Source: Flavihumibacter fluminis (GTDB lineage: Bacteria; Bacteroidota; Bacteroidia; Chitinophagales; Chitinophagaceae). From it: 64,000 bases of DNA. The stretch is taken from NCBI RefSeq assembly GCF_021491375.1, contig NZ_JAKEVY010000002.1:186001-250000 (forward strand). The letters run 5' to 3'. Below, piece by piece: positions 1-7,479 of the stretch. The position numbers and the translations under genes were made by a program. Every line of letters begins with the position of its first letter. The stretch's first letter is position 1. The notes beneath the pieces were generated by a model. It searched no databases, was not told the DNA's origin, and worked only from the letters and a program-made list of their open reading frames with translations.

Positions 1-1
1 G

Positions 2-262
2 CGGGTGGCGATCTGTGGTGGAGCAGGTAGCTTCCTGATTAACAGTGCTTTACGAAATAAGGCTGACATCTATATCACAGGAGATATGAAATATCATGAG
101 TTTTTTGAGGCGAATGGCCGGCTGGTGATTGCGGATATCGGGCATTTCGAGAGTGAGCAATACACGGTTGATCTGCTCTATGATATTTTGGCCAAAAAAT
201 TTCCTACCTTTGCCGTCTTCAAAACGGGGGTGAAAACCAACCCGGTGAATTATTATAGTTAA
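2..262 (+). CDS. Nif3-like dinuclear metal-centre protein, C-terminal part
   Basis: This is the last 86 residues of a Nif3/YbgI-family protein; the N-terminus lies outside the window, and the reading frame is already open at base 2. Visible family motifs are CGGAGS, the TGDMKYHE segment and, further on, DIGHFESE; in the family the latter two supply metal-binding His and Glu residues. Nif3-like proteins form toroidal hexamers with a two-metal site, and their cellular role is still unsettled (some relatives act as GTP cyclohydrolase-like enzymes). The stop is followed after 14 bases by the zinc-ribbon gene, so the two are probably co-transcribed, an arrangement seen widely in bacteria. Confidence 0.9.
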   Translation, partial: RVAICGGAGSFLINSALRNKADIYITGDMKYHEFFEANGRLVIADIGHFESEQYTVDLLYDILAKKFPTFAVFKTGVKTNPVNYYS

Positions 263-276
263 TTCTAAACACTAAT

Positions 277-1032
277 ATGGCAACTGTCAAAGACTTTTCG
301 GTTGAAGAAAAACTGGTTTCTCTCATAAGCTTGCAGAAGATCGAATCCAAGATCGATGAATTTCAGATCCTGAAAGGAGAATTGCCGATTGAGGTGAGTG
401 ATCTGGAAGATGAGATCCAGGGATTACACGCCCGTCAGACTCGTATCGAGGAAGAGATCAATGGCATCAATGAGTTCATCAACCAGAAAAAAGAAGCCAT
501 TAAGGAAGCGGAAGCGCTGATCAAGAAGTACGAAAAGCAAAGTACCAACGTAAAGAACAGTCGCGAGTTCGAAGCCATCACCAAAGAGATCGAGATGCAG
601 CAGCTGGAAGTTAAACTGGCTGAAAAGCATATCAAAGATGCGAATGAAGAGATCTCTGATAAAGTAGTGGGTCTGGACAAAGCGAAGAAAGCGATCGCAA
701 CCAAGGAAGGTGTATTGAAGCACAAGAAAGATGAGCTGGAAAAGATCATCGCTACAACTGAAGAAGAAGAAAAGCATTTCAATAAAATGGCATCTGAAGC
801 CCGCGATAAAGTAGAGCCCCGCCTGCTGTTATCGTATGACCGTATCCGTGGTAATTACCGCAACGGACTGGCTGTTGTGCCTGTTCTGCGTGATGCCTGT
901 GGTGGTTGCTTTAATGCGATTCCTCCTCAGCGCCAGAGTGAGATCAAGCAGCGCAAAAAAATCATCGTGTGTGAGAACTGTGGTCGTATCCTCGTAGACA
1001 ATGACCTGAATGATGGAGTGGAGGTGAAGTGA
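277..1032 (+). CDS. Coiled-coil protein with C4 zinc ribbon
   Basis: This 251-residue protein has a long charged helical region (about residues 10-180, rich in Glu, Lys and Ala with heptad-like spacing) followed by a C-terminal zinc ribbon with two CxxC pairs (CGGC near residue 207 and CENCG near residue 234). This is the layout of the C4-type zinc-ribbon family commonly found next to Nif3-like genes, as here. The biochemical function is not established; nucleic-acid binding has been proposed for the family from the zinc ribbon. There is no signal peptide, so it is probably cytoplasmic. The start is the ATG 14 bases after the Nif3 stop, which suggests an operon. Confidence 0.88.
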   Translation: MATVKDFSVEEKLVSLISLQKIESKIDEFQILKGELPIEVSDLEDEIQGLHARQTRIEEEINGINEFINQKKEAIKEAEALIKKYEKQSTNVKNSREFEAITKEIEMQQLEVKLAEKHIKDANEEISDKVVGLDKAKKAIATKEGVLKHKKDELEKIIATTEEEEKHFNKMASEARDKVEPRLLLSYDRIRGNYRNGLAVVPVLRDACGGCFNAIPPQRQSEIKQRKKIIVCENCGRILVDNDLNDGVEVK

Positions 1033-1142
1033 GGAAAGTGAGACGTCAGACGTGAGAAGTGAGAAGTGAAAAGTGAAAGACGGTGAAAGGTGAAAAGTGA
1101 AAGGTGAAATGTCAGACGTGAGAAGTGAGAAGTGAAACGTCA
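1033..1142 (+). repeat. Short GTGAGAAGTGAAA-type repeat tract
   Basis: Between the zinc-ribbon gene stop and its terminator lies about 110 bases of imperfect short repeats built from GTGAGAAGTGA, AAGTGAAA, GGTGAAA and GTCAGACGTGAGA units. Related tracts recur at 3942-4117, 5755-5836 and 27753-27799, always at gene 3' ends. It does not look coding. Confidence 0.8.
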
Positions 1143-1152
1143 AAATAGATTG

Positions 1153-1181
1153 GGCCCGCAGGTTGCGGGCCTTTTTGTTTT
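1153..1181 (+). terminator. Rho-independent terminator
   Basis: Stem GGCCCGCA / TGCGGGCC with a three-base loop, followed by CTTTTTGTTTT-type U-rich sequence. It ends the Nif3/zinc-ribbon transcript. Confidence 0.85.
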
Positions 1182-1189
1182 AAAAAGCA

Positions 1190-1303
1190 GCAACTCCATT
1201 TCTGCAGAGCCACTTCTTCGACGAAATATCACGTCCTTGAAGAAATGCCACTCCATTTCAGTAAAGCCAATCCACCGCGCCTATGCCACTCCATCCCAAA
1301 AAT
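1190..1303. repeat. Degenerate 19-bp tandem repeat, six units
   Basis: Six consecutive units start at 1190, 1209, 1228, 1247, 1266 and 1285, exactly 19 bases apart, with rough consensus GCCACTCCATTTC followed by an A-rich end. Units 1, 4 and 6 match best and unit 3 is poorest; a weak seventh unit may follow at 1304. The array lies upstream of recN, downstream of the terminator. No convincing gene overlaps it. Confidence 0.7.
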
Positions 1304-1403
1304 TCAACCTCATTGAGGAGGGAGAGACGTTTTTTGACGGAATTTTTTGGAGGCAATTGAAGCGGCGGCAACTATTCCCTAAATTGCCGGCATATTTGAG
1401 TGT

Positions 1404-3062
1404 ATGTTGCAGGAACTGAGAATCCGGAATTATGCTATCATAGATGAACTGGACATCCGCTTTGATGGAGGTCTTACGATTATTACAGGTGAAACAGGTG
1501 CCGGTAAATCCATTTTAATGGGAGCACTCTCCCTTATTTTAGGTCAGCGTGCAGACAGCAGTGTGATCCTGAACCGCGAGAAAAAAACTGTGGTGGAAGG
1601 AGTGTTCGCTGTGCCGGATAAACAGGAAGTCAGAAAGTTTCTCGAAGATGAAGAACTGGATCTCCAGGAAGAACTCATCATCCGGCGCGAACTCAGTCCC
1701 AATGGGAAATCCCGCGCTTTTATAAACGATACTCCAGCCTCTCTTACGCAACTGCAGGATTTATCATCCCTGCTGGTGGATTTGCACCGCCAGTTCGATA
1801 CACTTTCACTAGGTTCAGCTGATTTTCAGATGATGGTAGTGGATGCAATGGCCAATAACCAAGAGCTGATCCATCAATACCAACAGAAATACCAGCACTG
1901 GCAATCCTGCAAAAAGCAGTTGGCTGCCATAGAGGAACAAAAGCTGAACAGCACCAAAGAGCAGGATTATCTGCAGTTCTTATTCAATGAACTGGAGGAA
2001 GCTGCATTCAGGGATAATGAACTAGAAGAATTGGAAGAAGAAAGCAAACTGCTCAACAGTTCGGAAGGTATCAAACTCGCGCTTTCAAATCTTACACAAC
2101 AGCTGAAATACAGTGAGCAGCCGGTTGTGCAGTCGATCAAGCAACTGGCTCAACAGGTAGCTCCTTTTACAGATGCGATTGCTGAACTGAAAGACCTGCA
2201 GGCACGCCTCACAGCAACCCAGATAGAACTCGATGATATTGCAGAAGAAGCAGATCGCCTGGGGGATAAAGTGAGTTATGATGCTGAACGCATTTCACAA
2301 ATTGAAGAGCGATTGAACCTGGGTTACAAACTGCTCAAGAAGCATGGATTCCAGGAGACAAAACAACTGGTAGCCTTACACGAAGAACTCAGTGGACGCC
2401 TTGGAAATATCGAAGAACTGGATGACAAAATCCGGTTATTACAGCAGCAGGTCGCGACTGCCGAGCAGGAAATGAAAAACCTGGGCGTACGCATAAGCGA
2501 GGGAAGGAAAAAACAAGTCCCGGTTATTGAAAAGCAGGTGAATCAATTACTGGTAAGAGTTGGAATGCCAAATGCGCGACTGAAACTGCAGATGGATACA
2601 GTTGAGCCTGGTACAACCGGCATGGATGCCATCGACTTTTTATTTGATGCCAACAAGAGTAACCAGTTTGCTTCCATCCGGAAAGTAGCCAGTGGGGGAG
2701 AACTGAGCCGATTGATGTTATGTATCAAATCGCTCATTGCTAAAAAAGTGAACCTGCCCACTATGATATTTGATGAGATTGATACTGGCATTTCTGGTGA
2801 AGCGAGTATGCAGGTAGGTATGATCATGAAGGAACTGGCAGCCACCCGCCAGGTAATCTGTATCACGCATCAGCCGCAGATTGCAGGAAAAGCAGATCGT
2901 CATCTGTTTGTGTATAAGGAAAAAGCCGGCAAAACGATCCAGACCAATATCAGAGTGCTAAGTCAGGCAGAGCGGATAACAGCTATTGCGCAAATGATTG
3001 GTGGGGATAAACCATCAGCTATTGCCATAGAAAATGCAAAGGAACTGATTGCGAACGCCTAA
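1404..3062 (+). CDS. recN: DNA repair protein RecN
   Basis: This 552-residue SMC-like ATPase acts in recombinational double-strand break repair, where RecN binds DNA ends and promotes their cohesion. The N-terminal lobe carries the Walker A motif TGETGAGKS at residues 28-36. The middle (about 150-380) is Glu/Gln/Leu-rich coiled coil. The C-terminal lobe has the ABC signature region ASGGELSRLML and the Walker B motif TMIFDEIDTGISGE, both hallmarks of RecN. The length matches the family (about 550). The start ATG begins MLQELRIRNYAIID, the classic RecN N-terminus. It is a single gene between the 19-bp repeat array and fabI, which starts 59 bases after the stop. Confidence 0.97.
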   Translation: MLQELRIRNYAIIDELDIRFDGGLTIITGETGAGKSILMGALSLILGQRADSSVILNREKKTVVEGVFAVPDKQEVRKFLEDEELDLQEELIIRRELSPNGKSRAFINDTPASLTQLQDLSSLLVDLHRQFDTLSLGSADFQMMVVDAMANNQELIHQYQQKYQHWQSCKKQLAAIEEQKLNSTKEQDYLQFLFNELEEAAFRDNELEELEEESKLLNSSEGIKLALSNLTQQLKYSEQPVVQSIKQLAQQVAPFTDAIAELKDLQARLTATQIELDDIAEEADRLGDKVSYDAERISQIEERLNLGYKLLKKHGFQETKQLVALHEELSGRLGNIEELDDKIRLLQQQVATAEQEMKNLGVRISEGRKKQVPVIEKQVNQLLVRVGMPNARLKLQMDTVEPGTTGMDAIDFLFDANKSNQFASIRKVASGGELSRLMLCIKSLIAKKVNLPTMIFDEIDTGISGEASMQVGMIMKELAATRQVICITHQPQIAGKADRHLFVYKEKAGKTIQTNIRVLSQAERITAIAQMIGGDKPSAIAIENAKELIANA

Positions 3063-3121
3063 TAATTGCGGTAACTGCTTATTTTCGCTCCGAAATAACT
3101 ATTCAATCTTAAATTTTCATT

Positions 3122-3937
3122 ATGGCCTATAATTTATTGAAAGGCAAAAGAGGCATTATTTCCGGAGCATTGGATGAAAACTCGATTGCCTGGAAAGTGG
3201 CAGAAAAAGCGCATGCGGAAGGTGCAACCATTGTTTTGACCAATGCACCTATTGCGATGCGTATGGGAGAGATCAAAAAACTGGCAGAAAAAACCGGTTC
3301 TGAGATTATTCCGGCCGATGCTACCAATATGGAAGAACTGGAAAATCTCTTCACCAAGTCGCAGGAAGTGCTGGGAGGAAAGATCGATTTCCTACTACAT
3401 TCAATTGGCATGAGTGTGAATATTCGCAAGAATATTCCCTATACAGAATTGAATTACGATTATTTCCAGAAGGGTATAGATGTTTCTGCGCTGTCCTTGC
3501 ATAAAATGCTGGCAGCAGCCAAAAAGCTGGATGCCATCAATGAATGGGGAAGTGTGGTGGCCCTGACCTACATGGCTGCACAAAGAACCTATCCTTTCTA
3601 CACCGATATGGCAGATATCAAAGCGATGCTGGAATCCATCGCCCGCAGTTTCGGTTATCACTATGGGAAAGAGAAAAAAGTTCGGATCAATACAGTTTCC
3701 CAATCGCCCACCAAAACCACTGCTGGTACAGGTATCAAAGGGTTTGGTGATTTTTACGATTATGCTAACGCGATTGCCCCCCTTGGCAATGCCACTGCCG
3801 AAGATTGCGCGAACTACTGCATAACCCTGTTCTCTGACCTCACGCGTATGGTGACCATGCAGAATCTCTTCCATGATGGTGGTTATTCTACTACCGGGGT
3901 GAGTATGGAAGTGATGACCAGCCTGGGAGCGGAGTAA
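3122..3937 (+). CDS. fabI: Enoyl-[acyl-carrier-protein] reductase FabI
   Basis: This 271-residue short-chain dehydrogenase/reductase performs the last step of each fatty-acid elongation cycle, reducing trans-2-enoyl-ACP with NAD(P)H. The N-terminus has the FabI form of the nucleotide-binding loop (GIISGALDENSIAWKVA, residues 11-27), and the catalytic Tyr-x6-Lys pair is visible as Y160 and K167. The segment LLHSIGMS near 91-98 and SQSPTKTTAGTGI near the substrate loop also fit FabI. It is a soluble cytosolic enzyme, drug target of the triclosan class in other bacteria. The gene stands alone and is followed by repeats and a terminator. Confidence 0.96.
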   Translation: MAYNLLKGKRGIISGALDENSIAWKVAEKAHAEGATIVLTNAPIAMRMGEIKKLAEKTGSEIIPADATNMEELENLFTKSQEVLGGKIDFLLHSIGMSVNIRKNIPYTELNYDYFQKGIDVSALSLHKMLAAAKKLDAINEWGSVVALTYMAAQRTYPFYTDMADIKAMLESIARSFGYHYGKEKKVRINTVSQSPTKTTAGTGIKGFGDFYDYANAIAPLGNATAEDCANYCITLFSDLTRMVTMQNLFHDGGYSTTGVSMEVMTSLGAE

Positions 3938-3941
3938 GAAC

Positions 3942-4117
3942 GTGAAACGTCAGACGTCAGATGTGAGAATGGAAGAGGGAAGAAAGGAAGACGGAGGAAT
4001 GGAAGAGAGAAGAAAGGGGATCGATAAACGGAAAAAGGGAAACATTAAGTTTCCCTTTTTTTACGTCTCACATCTCACGTCTCACATCTCACGTCTGACG
4101 TCTGACATCTCACATAA
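3942..4117. repeat. Inverted pair of GTGAGA/TCTCAC repeat tracts around a purine-rich stretch
   Basis: From 3942 the + strand carries GTGAAACGTCAGACGTCAGATGTGAGA-like units, then a purine-rich stretch (GGAAGA, GGAGGA). From 4064 the complementary orientation appears: repeated CTCACATCTCACGTCTGACG units to 4117. The two arms could pair in RNA or single-stranded DNA around the terminator at 4032-4062. They belong to the same family as the tracts at 1033, 5755 and 27753. Confidence 0.7.
4032..4062 (+). terminator. Rho-independent terminator after fabI
   Basis: Stem AAAAAGGGAAAC / GTTTCCCTTTTT with a five-base loop ATTAA and a run of T on the + strand. The A-run on the other side makes it potentially bidirectional. 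Confidence 0.8.
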
Positions 4118-4121
4118 AATG

Positions 4122-4150
4122 AAAAGGCTGCGGATTTCCGCAGCCTTTTT
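4122..4150 (-). terminator. Terminator for the leftward DUF2795 gene
   Basis: Stem AAGGCTGCGG / CCGCAGCCTT with a four-base loop, flanked by A-run and T-run. It lies 22 bases beyond the stop of the leftward gene and may serve both strands. Confidence 0.8.
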
Positions 4151-4171
4151 ATAATTTGTAGGTTTCCTAAT

Positions 4172-4393
4172 CTAGTATTCGTCCTCGTTGAAGAAGAAAT
4201 CTTCCTGGGAGGGATAGTCGGGCCAGATATCATCAATGCCCTCATATATTTCACCTTCGTCTTCCAGTTCCTGCAGATTTTCCACTACCTCAATAGGTGC
4301 CCCGCTACGGATGGCATAATCGATCAGCTCATCTTTGGTAGCTGGCCAGGGAGCGTCTTCCAGATAGGATGCCAATTCTAGTGTCCAGAACAT
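4172..4393 (-). CDS. DUF2795 domain protein
   Basis: This small acidic protein of 73 residues (start MFWTLELASYLED) matches the DUF2795 family, short proteins common in Bacteroidota whose function is not known. Visible features are the conserved APWPATKDELIDYAIRSGAP segment and a very acidic C-terminus with Glu/Asp clusters and aromatic residues. A longer open frame extends upstream to 4477, but the ATG at 4391-4393 matches the family N-terminus, and the upstream part reads through the probable promoter region. It is a lone gene facing leftward, diverging from the LolD-like gene. Confidence 0.85.
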   Translation of the reverse strand: MFWTLELASYLEDAPWPATKDELIDYAIRSGAPIEVVENLQELEDEGEIYEGIDDIWPDYPSQEDFFFNEDEY

Positions 4394-4516
4394 GGTACAG
4401 GTTTTAAATTTTCGGCAAATGTAGGGGTTAATATGAAATTTCCAAATCCTTTCACTAACAACGCTTAATATTGTCAATTCGTTTACGTATGATTTTCATC
4501 TTTTCAATATAGTTGC

Positions 4517-5167
4517 ATGCTCGAAGCAAGAAATATTCATAAAGCCTATGGATCGGTAGAAGTGTTAAAAGGGGTGGATTTGACGGTACAGGAAGGTGAA
4601 ATTGTCAGCATTGTAGGATCCTCCGGCGCCGGTAAAAGCAGCCTGCTTCATATTCTCGGTACCCTCGACCAGCCCGATCAGGGAGAGGTGATGCTTCATC
4701 ATACCAAGGTCACTGGCATGGGTGCCCGACAGTTATCTGCCTTTCGCAACCAGTATATCGGTTTTGTATTTCAATTTCACCACTTGCTACCTGAGTTCAA
4801 CTCCCTGGAGAATGTCTGTATCCCCGGCTGGATCGCTAAACGGCCTAAAAAAGAAGTAGAAAACCGCGCGGAAGACCTCTTAAAGCGCCTGGGATTAGGG
4901 CATCGGATTGATCATAAGCCTTCCGCCCTCTCCGGGGGTGAACAGCAGCGGGTGGCGGTTGCCAGGGCATTGATCAATAACCCCCGGATCGTATTTGCAG
5001 ATGAACCCACCGGCAACCTGGATTCCTCCAATGCCCGCGACCTCCACGAACTCTTTTTTCAACTGAGAAAAGAACTCAACCAAACCTTTCTCATTGTTAC
5101 CCATAATGAAGAACTCGCCCAAATGAGTGATCGGGTAGTGCATATGAAGGATGGGAAGATAGTTTAG
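4517..5167 (+). CDS. lolD: LolD-like ABC transporter ATPase
   Basis: This 216-residue ATPase belongs to the LolD/MacB/FtsE branch of ABC transporters. The Walker A motif GSSGAGKS is at residues 34-41, the signature LSGGEQQRVAVARAL follows near the middle of the second half, and Walker [12 protein letters not shown] comes next, then the switch His in LIVTHNEE. LolD energises release of lipoproteins from the inner membrane to LolA together with LolC/E permeases. No permease gene is adjacent; Bacteroidota often encode the permease elsewhere. The annotation as LolD rather than another ATPase of the branch rests on overall similarity and length (family about 220-235). Confidence 0.85.
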   Translation: MLEARNIHKAYGSVEVLKGVDLTVQEGEIVSIVGSSGAGKSSLLHILGTLDQPDQGEVMLHHTKVTGMGARQLSAFRNQYIGFVFQFHHLLPEFNSLENVCIPGWIAKRPKKEVENRAEDLLKRLGLGHRIDHKPSALSGGEQQRVAVARALINNPRIVFADEPTGNLDSSNARDLHELFFQLRKELNQTFLIVTHNEELAQMSDRVVHMKDGKIV

Positions 5168-5298
5168 CATGGAAGAAGGAGGAAAGGTAGAGGGAGGAAA
5201 GGAGACAAAGGAGACAAGGGAGGCATGGAAGAAGAAACATAGGAGACGGGAAGCATGGAAGACGGAGTAAAGGAAGATGGAGGAAGGGCCGGAAGCGG
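5168..5298. repeat. Purine-rich GGAAGA/GGAGAC tract
   Basis: Directly after the LolD-like gene stop the + strand is almost pure purine for about 130 bases, with repeats of ATGGAAGA, GGAGGAAAGG and GGAGACAA units, and GAAGCATGGAAGACGGAG. A shorter relative lies at 3966-4030. No gene is apparent. Confidence 0.6.
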
Positions 5299-5340
5299 AT
5301 CATGGGTGCTTCTGGGCTGGTGGTGGGTCAAATGAAAGAC

Positions 5341-5380
5341 GTAGGATTACGTAGGATCAGGTAGGATTACGTAGGATGAG
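5341..5380. repeat. GTAGGATNNN decamer repeat, four copies
   Basis: Four consecutive decamers (GTAGGATTAC, GTAGGATCAG, GTAGGATTAC, GTAGGATGAG) form two 20-base units that differ at two positions. A fifth partial copy (GACGTAGGATTAC) may begin just upstream. Confidence 0.85.
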
Positions 5381-5488
5381 CAAAATAAAATTGATCCGGG
5401 GCAAGTATAGAGCCGTATGCATTTTTTCCCGAAAGTCCCACTGCTACTGGAATTCAGCCCTCTTCATAACCACCCAATTTGCCGGCAG

Positions 5489-5623
5489 AATTGGCTCATG
5501 AATCTCCTCGATTGGCTCATTTATACCGAGAATTGGCTCAAAATCAGTCAGAATTGGCTCATGAACTCCTCTAATTGGCTCATGAATTCTCATAATTGGC
5601 TCACAGATAGAGAAATTGGCTCA
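5489..5623. repeat. AATTGGCTCA array, seven copies on a 21-bp period
   Basis: The decamer AATTGGCTCA (copy 2 begins GATTGGCTCA) starts at 5489, 5510, 5531, 5552, 5573, 5594 and 5614, so the spacing is 21 bases five times and 20 once. The 11-base spacers vary (for example TGAACTCCTCT and CAGATAGAGA). The units are in one orientation. The array can also be read as a heptad of codons (NWLMNSx) inside an open frame at 5417-5635, but the last 20-base step breaks that register. It lies between the LolD-like gene and a terminator, with no adjacent gene that explains it. Confidence 0.85.
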
Positions 5624-5651
5624 CAGCATGGATAAGGTCTCACCCCAAAAC

Positions 5652-5688
5652 AAAAAAGTGGGCACCAGACCCCTGGTACCCACTTTTA
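5652..5688. terminator. Bidirectional-type terminator hairpin
   Basis: Eleven-base stem GTGGGCACCAG / CTGGTACCCAC with one C-A mismatch, flanked by AAAAAA and TTTTATT. It can end rightward transcripts through the array or leftward transcripts from the adenosyltransferase operon. Confidence 0.75.
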
Positions 5689-5754
5689 TTATAAAATCAC
5701 TATCCAATTCTTACTTCCTAACTCCCCTCGGTTAAATTGCTTGCTGCTCCATTC

Positions 5755-5836
5755 CTTTCACTTCTCACGTCTGACATCTCACGTCTGACGTTTCACCTTT
5801 CACTATCTTTCACCTTTCACTTTTCATCTTTCACGT
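5755..5836. repeat. CTTTCACTTCTCACGTCTGAC-type repeat tract
   Basis: Reverse-orientation member of the GTGAGAAGTGAAA family: repeated CTTTCAC, TCTCACGTCTGAC and TTTCACCTTTCAC units. It sits immediately beyond the 3' end of the leftward adenosyltransferase gene, overlapping its last codons by a few bases. Confidence 0.75.
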
Positions 5837-6391
5837 TCTGGGTTTCCACGGCACTTCCTCCACCCCCAGCAAATGCCCCGTATACCTGCTCAACACAAAC
5901 AGATAATCACTCAGCCTGTTCAGGTACTTGATTACCAGGGAGTCTACAAATCCACCGCTTTGCTGTAATTCTACGCATAAACGCTCCGCACGGCGACATA
6001 TACATCTCGCGACATGCAGGGAAGAAACAGCCACATGGCCACCAGGCAGAATGAAGGATCGCATCGGCGGCACTTTTTCATTCATCCGGTCGATTTCTGA
6101 TTCCAGCAGTACCACATCTGATTCTTTCAGATCGGGGATCTTCATCATCGGCTCCCGGTCCGGATCACAGGCCAGGGAAGATCCAATCGTAAACAAGCGG
6201 TCCTGAATCTCCTTTAGCATATGCTTTGATTCGCCATCCTGCAACTGATCATTGCAGAGCCCAATATAGGAGTTCAGCTCATCCACCGTGCCATAGGTAT
6301 CAATACGGATATGGCTCTTGGGCACTTTGGTTCCCCCAATAAGAGAAGTGTTCCCGGCATCCCCGGTCTTGGTATAAATTTTTAACGCCAT
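5831..6391 (-). CDS. PduO-type cob(I)yrinic acid a,c-diamide adenosyltransferase
   Basis: This 186-residue enzyme transfers the adenosyl group of ATP to the cobalt of cob(I)alamin or its precursors, making adenosylcobalamin. The N-terminal ATP-binding segment KIYTKTGDAGNTSLIGG (residues 4-20) is diagnostic of the PduO-type family; the conserved helix with RRAERLCVEL and the Asn-Arg-Leu-Ser-Asp region (LNRLSDYLFVLSR) follow near the C-terminus. Length fits single-domain members (about 190). It is the last of three leftward genes after gatC and an ABC ATPase, 42 bases downstream of the latter; the grouping has no obvious pathway logic. Confidence 0.93.
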   Translation of the reverse strand: MALKIYTKTGDAGNTSLIGGTKVPKSHIRIDTYGTVDELNSYIGLCNDQLQDGESKHMLKEIQDRLFTIGSSLACDPDREPMMKIPDLKESDVVLLESEIDRMNEKVPPMRSFILPGGHVAVSSLHVARCICRRAERLCVELQQSGGFVDSLVIKYLNRLSDYLFVLSRYTGHLLGVEEVPWKPRT

Positions 6392-6433
6392 GTTATTCTA
6401 CTCCCTTATGAAACAAGAAACTATGCAGAATGT

Positions 6434-7147
6434 TTAGTGCATTGCAGGGGCTGGCTGCCTCACATTCACCCGGTCGGTCTCAATAAGACCATCCCGCAAG
6501 CGTACGATACGGTGGGCATGCTGTGCGATGTCTTCTTCGTGCGTTACCAGTATCACGGTATTGCCGCCTGCCTGAATTTTGTCAAAGATCGCCATGATCT
6601 CCACAGAGGTTTTGGAATCCAGGTTACCGGTCGGTTCATCCGCCAGTATCAATGTGGGATTATTTACCAACGCTCGCGCGATTGCCACCCGCTGGCACTG
6701 ACCACCACTGAGTTCATTTGGCTTGTGGTGGCTTCTGTCTGCCAGTCCAACCCGATTCAGTACCTCGAGGGCCATCTCAATCCGTTGCTTTTTGGGAACA
6801 CCGGCATATACCAGGGGCAACGCTACATTCTCTGCAGCGGTAAGCCTGGGCAGCAGGTTGAACTGCTGAAATACAAACCCGATCTCTTTATTGCGAACAG
6901 TAGCCAGGTCATCATCTTCCATTTTGGAAACATCCTGTCCATTCAAAATGTATTTGCCCATAGTAGGTGAATCCAGGCAACCTAATATATTCATCAGGGT
7001 GCTTTTGCCGGAACCTGAGGGACCCATCAGGGCAACATAATCGTTCCGGAAAATATCCAGGGTTATGCCTTTTAATACCGGAATCGCCTGCTTACCCATA
7101 TAGTAACTCTTATGGATACCTTCTAAATGTATAATGGATTCACTCAT
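6434..7147 (-). CDS. ABC transporter ATPase, MacB/LolD-type
   Basis: This 237-residue ATPase has Walker [16 protein letters not shown] near residues 42-56, signature [16 protein letters not shown], Walker [12 protein letters not shown] and switch His in LVTHEED. The sequence, notably the Q-loop region [19 protein letters not shown], is typical of the MacB/YknY branch, which pairs with FtsX-like permeases for export of macrolides, peptides or lipoproteins. No permease is next to it in this window. It starts one base after the gatC stop, so the two are translationally close. It is a second member of the same branch as the LolD-like gene at 4517 but clearly different in sequence. Confidence 0.9.
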   Translation of the reverse strand: MSESIIHLEGIHKSYYMGKQAIPVLKGITLDIFRNDYVALMGPSGSGKSTLMNILGCLDSPTMGKYILNGQDVSKMEDDDLATVRNKEIGFVFQQFNLLPRLTAAENVALPLVYAGVPKKQRIEMALEVLNRVGLADRSHHKPNELSGGQCQRVAIARALVNNPTLILADEPTGNLDSKTSVEIMAIFDKIQAGGNTVILVTHEEDIAQHAHRIVRLRDGLIETDRVNVRQPAPAMH

Positions 7148-7148
7148 A

Positions 7149-7439
7149 TTATTTTTTAATCACTTTAGGAACATAAATGTACTGATCATCTGCGTCAGGT
7201 GCAATGGCCAAAGCGGTTGAACGGTCCAGTGAAGGGCTGAGCTGATCCGGCCTTAACACATCCACATTATCTGTCATGTGTAGCAGTGGCTCCACCCCGG
7301 TAGTGTCCAACTCCTGCAGCTTTTCCACAAAATGGATCATTTTTCCCAGGTCTTCCTTCAGTCGCGGCAGATCAGCCTCCTCGATGTGAAGCCGGCTCAA
7401 TTGAGCCAGTTGCCTTATCATGTCATTTGTCAGTTCCAT
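7149..7439 (-). CDS. gatC: Asp/Glu-tRNA amidotransferase subunit GatC
   Basis: This 96-residue protein is the small subunit of the GatCAB complex that converts misacylated Glu-tRNA(Gln) and Asp-tRNA(Asn) to Gln-tRNA and Asn-tRNA. It shows the usual order: an N-terminal helical pair ([25 protein letters not shown]), the segment [14 protein letters not shown], and the VLRPD motif. Length matches the family. gatA and gatB are not adjacent. It is the first gene of a leftward run, and its start is only about 40 bases from that of the divergent trpS, so the two promoters must lie in or overlap this short gap. Confidence 0.93.
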   Translation of the reverse strand: MELTNDMIRQLAQLSRLHIEEADLPRLKEDLGKMIHFVEKLQELDTTGVEPLLHMTDNVDVLRPDQLSPSLDRSTALAIAPDADDQYIYVPKVIKK

Positions 7440-7479
7440 ATGCTATGAACAAAAATAAGGTTCTTATCTTCGCCGCGCT

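Noticed and set aside
1132-1419. Open frame over the 19-bp array before recN
   Set aside because: It starts within the repeat tract and runs over the terminator and array; no protein pattern is visible.
5489-5623. CRISPR array
   Set aside because: The 10-bp repeats and 11-bp spacers are far too short, and no cas genes are present.
5417-5635. Open frame with heptad codons (NWLMNS repeats) across the AATTGGCTCA array
   Set aside because: The last repeat step is 20 not 21 bases and breaks the register, and the composition follows the DNA repeat, so I describe it as a DNA array rather than a protein gene.
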